Shown: piece by piece, positions 1 to 5,928 of the stretch
Numbering within the stretch: the stretch's first letter is position 1
How the letters are laid out: each line of letters begins with the position of its first letter
Assembly (NCBI GenBank): GCA_017885385.1
Contig: JAFNGF010000182.1
Coordinates: forward strand, 16,596 to 22,523
DNA: 5,928 bases
Source of the DNA: Planctomycetota bacterium
GTDB taxonomy: Bacteria > Planctomycetota > Phycisphaerae > Sedimentisphaerales > Anaerobacaceae
Direction of reading: 5' to 3'
The notes under the pieces: model-generated
Told to the model about the DNA's origin: nothing
The model's input: only the letters and a program-made list of their open reading frames with translations
The model's database searches: none
Position numbers and translations under genes: made by a program

Positions 1-138
1 GGGTCCGACTATCCTATAAATCTGTTGAGTAAGGCCGGCGTCGATATGATTACTCGTGAGCCGTTCGATAAGACTATGGCGGCAATGAATCGGACCATAG
101 ACGAAATTGAAATGATTCTTCAGAAAAAGGGTAAGTAA
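1..138 (+). CDS. pepF: Oligoendopeptidase F, C-terminal end (partial)
   Basis: An open frame enters from the left edge in frame 1 and ends at TAA 136-138, giving 45 residues. The peptide starts GSDYPINLLSKAGVDM and continues with an EPF motif and a charged helix rich in Met, Glu and Lys. This matches the conserved C-terminus of M3B-family oligoendopeptidase F, where a GGS-x-x-P-x-x-L-L-x-x-x-G-V-D-M segment is followed by a final helix. Family members are cytoplasmic zinc metallopeptidases that cleave short peptides. The HEXXH zinc site lies upstream and is outside the window, so activity cannot be judged. The gene converges on the cyclic-di-GMP gene with only 18 bp between stop codons. A related M3 peptidase such as a PepF-like paralogue is the main alternative. 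Confidence 0.8.
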   Translation, partial: GSDYPINLLSKAGVDMITREPFDKTMAAMNRTIDEIEMILQKKGK

Positions 139-151
139 TCCACTACGCTCG

Positions 152-234
152 ACAGATTACACAGACCCGTCCTGAGCTCCGTCGACCGGGCACCGGACGG
201 GCGGGTCGAAGGATTTTGCCGGTTTGTAATCTGT
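152..234. repeat. Nested inverted repeats at the convergent gene junction
   Basis: The outer arms are acagattaca (152-161) and tgtaatctgt (225-234), a perfect 10-bp inverted repeat. Inside lie cccgtcc (166-172) and ggacggg (195-201), a perfect 7-bp pair, with gacccg (164-169) and cgggtc (202-207) as an alternative pairing. The right outer arm belongs to the first unit of the tandem repeat. The left arm contains the TAA stop (157-159) of the leftward gene. The structure could form a large hairpin in RNA from either strand and perhaps act as a processing or termination barrier. There is no T-run after the stem, so a classical intrinsic terminator is not supported. It may be the end structure of a small non-autonomous element. 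Confidence 0.55.
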
Positions 235-2379
235 GTTTATTTGTGCCCCCTCTGGAAATCCGTGCCCATCTGTGGTTACGCTGTCCAGCAAATCCTGCGG
301 CGAGACCTCGCCTAACGCCTTGCCCACCTGCCGGCATAAGCTCTCTACCCAGGCAACGAGGCTTTTGACAACATCAGGATCAAAATCATAGCCGGAAGAA
401 TCAACCACGATTTCTACTGCCTCTGCGACAGACCGGCTGCTGCGATAGGATCGGGACGAGGTTAATGCGTCGAATGCGTCGGCTACAGCCATAACCCGAG
501 CGCCGAGCGGTATCGAAGTTTTCGACAGACCATCCGGATAACCTCCGCCGTTCCATTTCTCGTGATGGTGCCGCACTATGATTATTTCACGATGCAGAAA
601 AGTCATCTTTTCCAGGATGCGAACGGCTATAAGCGGATGCTGCTGGACAATGCCGCGCTGGTACGGCGATAATGTACCCGGCTCGGACAGGATTGCATCT
701 GGTATCCCGATCTTGCCAATATCATGAATCATGGCGGCGCGGCGAATGACTTCAATCTGTTTTGGAGGCATCTTCATCGTCTCAGCGATGCCGGCCGCAT
801 AATTCATTACATTCTCGGAGTGCCTCTTGGCGTAGGGGTCTTTTGCTTCAAGGGCTTGCACCAGTCCCCAGATGCTTTGAATGAACGTTTTCTCGGCCTT
901 TTCAGACAGACCCACAATGCGTCTCTCGAGCTTTTTGACCTTCTCAACTTCAATGTCACCCGCTCTAAGACGCTCTGCCATGCTCCGGTCCCAGATCTTA
1001 ACGCAGTCTCGGCCAGCGCTTTTAGCTTCGTAAAGAGCCAGGTCTGCTCTGCGCATAACGTCGGTGGCGGAATCATTGCGGTCGGGCAGGCTTTCTGTTA
1101 TTCCGCAGCTAAATGTTATGAGCAGATTTTCCGCCAGCTTAATCTGCTGCACTTTGGCTCGCAGCCGTTCCAGTAATGAGATGGCGTCATCGGCTTTGGT
1201 CTCCGGCATCAGCACCATAAATTCGTCGCCGCCATAACGTGCCAGCACGTCCGGGCTTCTCTTTTGAACTTTCATACATGTAGCAAGTTTCTTAAGCGCG
1301 ATGTCCCCTGTGGCATGACCCAGAACATCGTTGATGGTCTTGAAATTATCAATGTCTATGATGGCAACGGAGAACGGTCGTCTGTATCGTCTTGCTCGCG
1401 CCACTTCGAACTCCAGCTTATCTTCAAGAAGTCTTCGAGAGCCTACGCCCGTCAGGGGATCGGTCAACGAATTTAGCCGGGCTTCTTGATAAAGTCTGGC
1501 ATTGGTCAGATGAGAGTTCAGAATCTCTCCGGCTAATTTGGCTTTGTATGAAACCAGCTCCTTATTAGCGGCGCTTGCAGGCGCCAGGCCGCACATACAT
1601 AAGTAGCCGGACAACCGTTTACTCTTGGCCGACGAACAATCTTTCAGACCGGCTATATTGAGCGGAATAAATATACGCGGGCCTTCCGCTCCGAGGCTTC
1701 TGCATAGCTCCGGAGCGTTGTCATAGTAAAACCTGCCGTCATTGGATAGCTGCCCGGTTTCTTCCAGGCTGCCGAGGCACTGCTCTTTGCACAAACACTT
1801 ATTGTAACTTACAAGGGCGGGGCGTTTCGTCGCAGACTCATCCTTCCCGCTGCACGGATGATGCGCCAGATGAAAATACAGCACGCATCTGCCGGCTTGG
1901 AACAGCTTAGGCGCCTCAGCGGTGACTATATTGGCGACTTCGTTCAGGTCAATGCTCTTAAGGCAACTAGCAAGCATTGCCACCTCTTCCGCAGCCGCTC
2001 GATTTTCGAAGATCTGCTGCTCCATAAGGTCGCGAGCCGAAAGCATCCCGACAACGACCCCGTCTTCAATCATCGGTAGGTGGCGAATTCGATTGGCGGT
2101 CATAAGCTCCCGAGCTTTGCTTGTTGGACTGCCGGGCGTGCAGCAGACAACCTGCGTTGTCATTATCTCAGCCATAGTGGTTTTCTCGAAGTCTTTTGAG
2201 CAAGCGACTGCCCGGCTGACTATGTCTCGCTCTGTTACGATGCCTGCAAAGCGGCCGTTCTGGTCGTTGATGATAAGACAGCGGACTCTATTGGTAAGCA
2301 TCGCAATGGCCGCATCTTTGACGGTTGCATCTGGGCTGACGGTGATAATCCCTGCGGGATGTTCAGCAACCTCGCTCAT
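157..2379 (-). CDS. CBS pair / GAF-like / GGDEF / HD-GYP bifunctional cyclic-di-GMP protein
   Basis: The 740-residue product is predicted cytoplasmic, with no membrane segment seen. Order: two CBS domains (about 8-60 and 68-125), which usually bind adenine nucleotides; a cysteine-rich, possibly GAF-like region (about 140-290); GGDEF (about 300-465); a helical linker (466-505); HD-GYP (about 500-680); and a tail. The GGDEF domain has DIDNFK (342-347), GH-x-x-GD (354-359), the active site GGDEF (383-387) and an inhibitory I-site RSPD (374-377) exactly five residues before it, so diguanylate cyclase activity with product inhibition is expected. The HD-GYP domain has H520, HDIGK (552-556), H581, HHE (605-607), GYP (613-615) and D634, the set expected of a cyclic-di-GMP phosphodiesterase; N610 replaces the common Asp before the GYP loop, a frequent variant. 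The ATG is supported by AAGGAG five bases upstream (2385-2390). The last ~40 residues and the TAA derive from repeat-like DNA. Which activity dominates cannot be read from sequence. Confidence 0.95.
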   Translation of the reverse strand: MSEVAEHPAGIITVSPDATVKDAAIAMLTNRVRCLIINDQNGRFAGIVTERDIVSRAVACSKDFEKTTMAEIMTTQVVCCTPGSPTSKARELMTANRIRHLPMIEDGVVVGMLSARDLMEQQIFENRAAAEEVAMLASCLKSIDLNEVANIVTAEAPKLFQAGRCVLYFHLAHHPCSGKDESATKRPALVSYNKCLCKEQCLGSLEETGQLSNDGRFYYDNAPELCRSLGAEGPRIFIPLNIAGLKDCSSAKSKRLSGYLCMCGLAPASAANKELVSYKAKLAGEILNSHLTNARLYQEARLNSLTDPLTGVGSRRLLEDKLEFEVARARRYRRPFSVAIIDIDNFKTINDVLGHATGDIALKKLATCMKVQKRSPDVLARYGGDEFMVLMPETKADDAISLLERLRAKVQQIKLAENLLITFSCGITESLPDRNDSATDVMRRADLALYEAKSAGRDCVKIWDRSMAERLRAGDIEVEKVKKLERRIVGLSEKAEKTFIQSIWGLVQALEAKDPYAKRHSENVMNYAAGIAETMKMPPKQIEVIRRAAMIHDIGKIGIPDAILSEPGTLSPYQRGIVQQHPLIAVRILEKMTFLHREIIIVRHHHEKWNGGGYPDGLSKTSIPLGARVMAVADAFDALTSSRSYRSSRSVAEAVEIVVDSSGYDFDPDVVKSLVAWVESLCRQVGKALGEVSPQDLLDSVTTDGHGFPEGAQINTDYKPAKSFDPPVRCPVDGAQDGSV
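226..274. repeat. Degenerate ~10-bp tandem repeat inside the 3' end of the GGDEF/HD-GYP gene
   Basis: On the + strand five consecutive units end in TG: gtaatctgtg (226-235), tttatttgtg (236-245), ccccctctg (246-254), gaaatccgtg (255-264) and cccatctgtg (265-274). On the coding (-) strand they read as CACAGAT-like units. They encode residues 702-718 of the leftward protein, beyond the HD-GYP domain. From memory, similar CACAGAT-rich dispersed repeats occur in intergenic DNA of many environmental bacteria. Membership in such a family is inference; the periodicity is visible directly. Confidence 0.6.
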
Positions 2380-2390
2380 TCTTGCTCCTT

Positions 2391-2418
2391 CGTCCGCCTG
2401 GTCGACTATGGGCGGACG
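2391..2418 (-). promoter_or_regulatory. Hairpin abutting the Shine-Dalgarno of the GGDEF/HD-GYP gene
   Basis: A perfect 8-bp inverted repeat, cgtccgcc (2391-2398) and ggcggacg (2411-2418), encloses a 12-nt loop that contains the palindrome GTCGAC. In the leftward transcript this GC-rich stem ends at the base directly before the AAGGAG ribosome-binding site (2385-2390). A stable stem here could stabilise the 5' end or tune ribosome access. It does not sequester the SD by pairing. A protein operator is an alternative. Confidence 0.5.
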
Positions 2419-2427
2419 CTCAGACTA

Positions 2428-2443
2428 GGCAAAATTCCATCCA
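2428..2443 (-). promoter_or_regulatory. Candidate sigma-54 (-24/-12) promoter for the GGDEF/HD-GYP gene
   Basis: On the - strand the sequence reads TGGATGGAATTTTGCC. It has the invariant GG (2441-2442) and GC (2429-2430) exactly ten bases apart, with TGG at -24 and TTGC at -12 as in the sigma-54 consensus TGGCACG-N4-TTGCW; the -24 block otherwise matches poorly. The predicted start, about 12 bases downstream, falls near 2417, almost exactly at the 5' foot of the hairpin. GG-N10-GC arises by chance fairly often, so this remains a candidate. No enhancer-binding site was identified. Confidence 0.3.
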
Positions 2444-2518
2444 AAGTCAGAATATCGGCCTTAAAAGGCTGCTACTTTAGTTTCGGCGCAACGGCGGGCT
2501 GCTTTTTCGCTTAAGTGA

Positions 2519-2546
2519 TTGCAACTCTATGAAGTGGTAGTATTAT
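2519..2546 (+). promoter_or_regulatory. Candidate sigma-70-type promoter for the exported-protein operon
   Basis: A -35-like TTGCAA (2519-2524; 4 of 6 against TTGACA) is followed by a 16-bp spacer and a -10-like TATTAT (2541-2546; 5 of 6 against TATAAT). The predicted start is near 2552, about 70 bases before the chosen ATG at 2623. An inverted repeat begins three bases after the -10 box, which fits a regulated promoter. Promoter consensus in this lineage may differ. Confidence 0.4.
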
Positions 2547-2548
2547 TG

Positions 2549-2571
2549 TCAGGCAGCGGTCGTTTGCCTGA
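2549..2571. promoter_or_regulatory. Operator-like inverted repeat downstream of the candidate promoter
   Basis: tcaggca (2549-2555) and tgcctga (2565-2571) form a perfect 7-bp inverted repeat with a 9-bp spacer, so half-site centres are 16 bp apart. The site overlaps the predicted transcription start of the rightward operon, a classical place for a repressor to block initiation. The same bases could instead form a small hairpin at the mRNA 5' end. No regulator gene is in the window. Confidence 0.4.
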
Positions 2572-2622
2572 AACATTATGATGCAGCAGGAATCATAGTC
2601 TGTGAGCGTGAGGTGCGTCGGA

Positions 2623-4578
2623 ATGTTGCCTTTTAGGGTCAGGCCGGTCAGATTGAGTCTTTGGGCGACCTTAATTGTCGCGTTTAGTGCTGTCACGTGT
2701 GCCACATCTGGTGCAAAGGTGGCCTGCATCCGCGTTGTCGGTGAGCATACCGCTGATACTACGGACTTGAAACGCTTCCGACAGTTCCGGCAGTGGCAGG
2801 ACAAGACGGGCAATGACCTGGCACTTGCAATATGGAAATATTTGTGCGGCTACGAAACAGGACTCTACCACTTCAATGAGATTCTCGAAGGACCGGACCC
2901 ATTTGACGAGTACGCTACCGTGCGTGAGCCGCTCAAAATTCTCAATGTTTATAACATGGCTTATTGTGGGATATTCGGCCCTATTTTGGATGGTATTTTT
3001 CAAGGCGTGGGTTTTGAAGATGGGCGTTCCTTCGGCGTCGAATTGTGGAACCATTGTGCTACGGAGGTCTGGTACGATCGCTCCTGGCACTATTTGGACC
3101 TGGATGTCCGAGGCGCCTTGCTGGATGCCGACGGCATAGCTGTAAGTCTCGACCGGGCCAGACGAGATAGAAACCTGTGGACTGATCCGCCGGTGAAGGT
3201 TGAGCCTTTCTTCCCTAAAGACGACGACAAGGATAAACTGTTTGAAATCTTTCGCGACAGCAGAATTGACTATTATTACCGCTGGTTTCAGGGCAGCCAC
3301 ACGATGGATTTCTATCTTCGGCAGGGTGAAACCTTTACTCGCTGGTGGGAGCCGCAGGAACCGCAGAGTGGGCGTTGGCACCATCTGCCTCGCTACAATG
3401 GCACGAAATGGGTCAAGGACCTTCTTCTTACCAGCCCCGTGGGCATGAAGCCGAACCACCGTGATTTCACTCGCTGGAATCATGGAAGTGGAGTTTTTCA
3501 CTATGGCCCTAGCCTTTCAAACACCTCAACTGATTTCCAAGATGGATTTTATGCTGTAAAAAATCTGGCGCCGGGCAAAGAAGGGCTGCATATTGTCAAC
3601 CAAGGCAATGCCGAGATCATCTTCGAAGTCTTTACGCCTTACATAATTGTCGCTAAAGTTAAAGACTTGGACGACCCGAATGATGATGCTGACGCCTCAG
3701 TCGTGATGCTGGAAGCGCTGTTGCCCGTTGAACTATTTGTGTCTTTGGATCGCGGGCTCAACTGGCAATCTGCAGGTAAAGTTAAAGCCGATGAAGACGC
3801 AGTTGTGGATTTGACGCGCATGGTCAAAGGCACCTATGGTTATCTATTAAAGCTCGCTGCCGCTGGTACGGGCGGGGCTGGAGCAATAAAATCTTTAGAG
3901 ATCTATACCTGGGTTCAAGTTGCACCAATCAGCCTGCCTTGCCTGAAGAAAAGCGACAACCACCTGCGATACGAAATAGGTGATCGCTACGGTCTGGCAA
4001 CGATCCCCATTTTGATAAATCCAAACACTGCGGATGCGAACGACCTGGCTAAGTATCTGGTTACGATGCCGGAAGATTATGACCCACAGCGCGAAACTTG
4101 CCGCATCCGGGGCGAGGCTGTCCTGCGCCTCGCGGCTCCAGAGGGCACGAAGATCGCATGGTGCAGTGTCGGCGCCACCTTTCGCACGTACCAGGCGGAA
4201 CAAGCCAGGCAGACCGACAACCGGATCGCGTATGCGGTTGGTGAGCCGAAGGATTTCAAGGAGATTTATAAATCGTCAGTTCCAACATGGGTGAATCACT
4301 GGCGATATAACTGGGATACAGATATTAGATTGGATGTGCCGGCGGAAAAGGTGTACATAAAATACACGGGCCGGCCGGGCATAAATGCGATTCGTGCCTG
4401 TATGCACGTGATTCCAGAACGGCCCCCGCAGACTCAGATACGTATCACGCACGGGTACAAAGTTGATGGGCAGCTTCGCCAAGAAACCATAGACCTTGAT
4501 GTGCCGGCAACCTACACGATTCAGTGCGATGAAGAACCGGAAAACGTTTTCATTAAAGTTGGTGTTCCATCGAGATAG
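2623..4578 (+). CDS. Secreted transglutaminase-like protein with C-terminal beta-rich domains
   Basis: The chosen ATG at 2623 gives 651 residues and has GAGG (2610-2613) nine bases upstream; an in-frame GTG at 2602 would add seven residues and has weaker SD support (numbering here counts from that GTG). A Sec-type signal follows: basic RVRPVR, a hydrophobic run (about 19-38), and a likely cleavage near 36-41. Residues about 110-170 resemble a transglutaminase/papain-like core: YC122G, then N150-H151 followed by TEVWYD, then W162 and LDLD (165-168), giving a candidate triad C122, H151, D166. Such folds include peptidases and amidases as well as cross-linkers. An aromatic, Trp/Tyr-rich stretch (224-270), an Asp-rich possible calcium loop (355-364) and apparent beta-sandwich regions (about 330-440 and 440-658) follow and may bind carbohydrate or envelope material. 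The gene sits 28 bp upstream of a Tat-exported protein gene, probably in one operon. The substrate is unknown and the catalytic assignment is inferred. Confidence 0.8.
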   Translation: MLPFRVRPVRLSLWATLIVAFSAVTCATSGAKVACIRVVGEHTADTTDLKRFRQFRQWQDKTGNDLALAIWKYLCGYETGLYHFNEILEGPDPFDEYATVREPLKILNVYNMAYCGIFGPILDGIFQGVGFEDGRSFGVELWNHCATEVWYDRSWHYLDLDVRGALLDADGIAVSLDRARRDRNLWTDPPVKVEPFFPKDDDKDKLFEIFRDSRIDYYYRWFQGSHTMDFYLRQGETFTRWWEPQEPQSGRWHHLPRYNGTKWVKDLLLTSPVGMKPNHRDFTRWNHGSGVFHYGPSLSNTSTDFQDGFYAVKNLAPGKEGLHIVNQGNAEIIFEVFTPYIIVAKVKDLDDPNDDADASVVMLEALLPVELFVSLDRGLNWQSAGKVKADEDAVVDLTRMVKGTYGYLLKLAAAGTGGAGAIKSLEIYTWVQVAPISLPCLKKSDNHLRYEIGDRYGLATIPILINPNTADANDLAKYLVTMPEDYDPQRETCRIRGEAVLRLAAPEGTKIAWCSVGATFRTYQAEQARQTDNRIAYAVGEPKDFKEIYKSSVPTWVNHWRYNWDTDIRLDVPAEKVYIKYTGRPGINAIRACMHVIPERPPQTQIRITHGYKVDGQLRQETIDLDVPATYTIQCDEEPENVFIKVGVPSR

Positions 4579-4594
4579 TGGTCTTATTGATAGA

Positions 4595-4600
4595 TGAGGG
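4595..4600 (+). promoter_or_regulatory. Ribosome-binding site fixing the start of the Tat-exported protein
   Basis: TGAGGG lies six bases before ATG 4607. The first three bases are also an in-frame TGA stop, so no earlier start is possible. This fixes the start and places the Tat motif at residues 8-14, the usual distance from the N-terminus. Confidence 0.75.
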
Positions 4601-4606
4601 CAAAAC

Positions 4607-5928
4607 ATGTCCACAAAAAACAAAATCACGCGGCGAAATTTTGTAAAGATTGCGGCGCTGACCGCTGCCGGCGCAAAGTCAATTCTTGATGTTGTGCCGG
4701 TCGCCGCTCAGGAAAAGGCAGAACGTGCACAGCAAGACGCCGATGTCGTAGTGCTTAACCCACAGAATCGCGTGCCGGTCAGCCTTATCATCGATGATTC
4801 AACCTGTCTTGTGAACCTGGCTCACTTTGGCATCCCACAGTTCGCGGAGGCATTTCCCAATAACTATAAACAGGACTGGAAGAAACTGCCCCGCGAGATA
4901 CCGGATGCCTTTGTACGCAAGTTCGGGCAGTGGTGTCGCGAGCATAAAGTAAAGGGCAAATACAGTGTGGTCCCGTATCCAGCTTTGGTAGGCTGGCTGG
5001 ACCGTGACCTGCCTGGCTGGTCCAAAAAAGAATTGGAGGACAGCATCAAGCTGGTGCGCGAATTTATTATGCCTGACTGGGACATTCATCCTGAGATGGT
5101 CACGCATACTTGGGTCATCGACACCAAGGCCGGCCGGCCCTACCCTGAGAGAAGCGAGCGGTTTATGGAGAACTGGGGCTGGTCCGTAGGCAAATCCGTC
5201 GACGAGCTGGCTGATTATATGTGCTATGCCTTGCGGATTCTGAAAAATGTCGGCCTCCAGTGCGAAGGTATTACCACGCCGGGCGGTTTCGGCAGCCGTG
5301 TAATGCCGCAGCTATCGCAGGCTACTCTCCAGTCATGCCGCGACGTGTTTGGCGCGGAGATACCTCACTATTTTCGAGATGTTTTCACGGAGCAGCGCAG
5401 CGTAGCGCCTCTCGTAGAGTATGCCTCGGGTCTTTCAGGCCCGGATCCGAAGTGCGTTGTATCCATAATCGGCTGCACGGGCGACTGGTTTGGCGGCTGG
5501 GACGGGCTGACGCCCGGCTCTGCAGATAAATGTATTACAGAAGACCTCAAAGGCGGCCGGCTGCCGCAGGTCATTGACAAGGGTGAGCCGGCAATCATCG
5601 TCTGCCATTGGCCCGGCATTTATTATAATGGTGAGGAGCTGGGCTTCAAAATCTTCCAGGAGGTTGTCACGCGTATTCATGCCCGATACGACAATTTAAT
5701 CTGGATGAAACTAAGCGAAATTGCCCGTTATTGGGCTGCCAAGGAGCTGACGGAGATCGCCAGGCAAGGCCCCAGCGTGACATTCAACGCTCCGTTCGCC
5801 ACAACGCGGTTTACCGTGCGTACAAGAGCTAATCTGCCGGCCGTACCAAAGCTAACGGTTGATGGGCGTCCTGTCGAGCTGCGATCGGTAAAGAGCCTGC
5901 TACAGCTGGAAAGCGGCACGTGGCATGC
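4607..5928 (+). CDS. Tat-exported polysaccharide deacetylase (NodB)-like protein, 3' truncated by window end
   Basis: The frame is open from ATG 4607 to the right edge (440 codons, no stop), so the C-terminus is missing. TRRNFVK (8-14) followed by an Ala-rich segment (16-23) is a good twin-arginine signal, implying folding, perhaps with a cofactor or metal, before export. The mature part begins near 35. The pattern fits a NodB/CE4-like barrel: SLIIDD (59-64) as the motif-1 Asp pair, H161 and H167 as possible metal histidines, TTPGG (223-227) like the substrate-groove motif, and a strand ending CHWPG (333-337) like the late catalytic His motif. Spacing is unusual and no family assignment was checked, so enzymatic activity is uncertain; it may be a divergent or inactive member. 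A Trp/Gly-rich loop (292-304) and a beta-type domain from about 388 follow. It is probably co-transcribed with the upstream transglutaminase-like gene, suggesting joint action on an envelope or extracellular polymer. Confidence 0.75.
   Translation, partial: MSTKNKITRRNFVKIAALTAAGAKSILDVVPVAAQEKAERAQQDADVVVLNPQNRVPVSLIIDDSTCLVNLAHFGIPQFAEAFPNNYKQDWKKLPREIPDAFVRKFGQWCREHKVKGKYSVVPYPALVGWLDRDLPGWSKKELEDSIKLVREFIMPDWDIHPEMVTHTWVIDTKAGRPYPERSERFMENWGWSVGKSVDELADYMCYALRILKNVGLQCEGITTPGGFGSRVMPQLSQATLQSCRDVFGAEIPHYFRDVFTEQRSVAPLVEYASGLSGPDPKCVVSIIGCTGDWFGGWDGLTPGSADKCITEDLKGGRLPQVIDKGEPAIIVCHWPGIYYNGEELGFKIFQEVVTRIHARYDNLIWMKLSEIARYWAAKELTEIARQGPSVTFNAPFATTRFTVRTRANLPAVPKLTVDGRPVELRSVKSLLQLESGTWH

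Noticed and set aside
139..240. Bidirectional intrinsic terminator between pepF and the convergent gene
   Set aside because: Stems are present, but no run of T follows on either strand, so only a structural or repeat role is claimed.
724..2428. Plus-strand open frames such as 724-1176 and 1922-2428 opposite the GGDEF/HD-GYP gene
   Set aside because: They are antisense to a gene with unmistakable domain motifs, show low-complexity composition with no recognisable domain, and lack convincing ribosome-binding sites.
2380..2622. Cyclic-di-GMP riboswitch in the leader of the GGDEF gene
   Set aside because: The leader shows one simple hairpin. I found no GEMM-like tandem helices or tetraloop-receptor pattern, and the space to the SD is too short if the candidate promoter is right.
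2686..2700. Lipoprotein signal with Cys33 as the lipidated residue
   Set aside because: The residues before Cys33 (AVT) do not fit a lipobox with small residues at -1 and Leu near -3. An ordinary signal peptidase I site is more likely.
2511..3501. Minus-strand frames 2511-2813 and 2671-3501
   Set aside because: They overlap the 5' half of the secreted-protein gene on the opposite strand. The latter has a signal peptide and transglutaminase-like motifs, whereas the minus frames show none.
1..5928. tRNA, rRNA, CRISPR array or complete insertion sequence
   Set aside because: No cloverleaf-like segment, rRNA stretch, spaced direct-repeat array or transposase frame was seen on reading both strands. 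The only repeat patch is at 152-274.

Overview
The window looks like chromosomal DNA of a free-living bacterium, roughly half G+C by eye. The best guess is Planctomycetota or a related PVC/environmental lineage. This rests on a large secreted transglutaminase-like protein paired with a Tat-exported deacetylase-fold protein, next to a multi-domain cyclic-di-GMP protein. It is inference from protein style, not a database result.

Layout. Positions 1-138 (+) hold the last 45 codons of an oligoendopeptidase F (pepF) gene. Positions 157-2379 (-) hold one 740-residue gene, convergent with pepF, whose product combines a CBS pair, a cysteine-rich GAF-like region, GGDEF and HD-GYP. The 18-bp gap and the last codons of this gene lie in a repeat-rich, palindromic patch (152-274) that supplies its C-terminal tail and stop codon. 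Positions 2380-2622 are a divergent intergenic region with a candidate sigma-54 promoter and SD-adjacent hairpin facing left, and a candidate sigma-70-type promoter and operator-like inverted repeat facing right. Positions 2623-4578 (+) encode a signal-peptide-bearing protein with a transglutaminase-like Cys-His-Asp core. Positions 4607-5928 (+) encode a Tat-signal protein with polysaccharide-deacetylase (NodB)-like motifs; this gene starts 28 bp later and runs off the window end.

How the genes work together. The two rightward genes are tightly spaced and both encode exported proteins, so they look like an operon acting outside the cytoplasm, plausibly on cell-envelope or extracellular polymer; the substrate is unknown. 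The leftward gene is a cytoplasmic second-messenger enzyme with intact motifs for both making and breaking cyclic-di-GMP. It shares the intergenic region with the export operon, but a regulatory link is only a hypothesis. The points most worth a second look are the cysteine-rich sensor region, the repeat-derived C-terminus, the regulatory elements in the divergent intergenic region, and the two-gene exported system.
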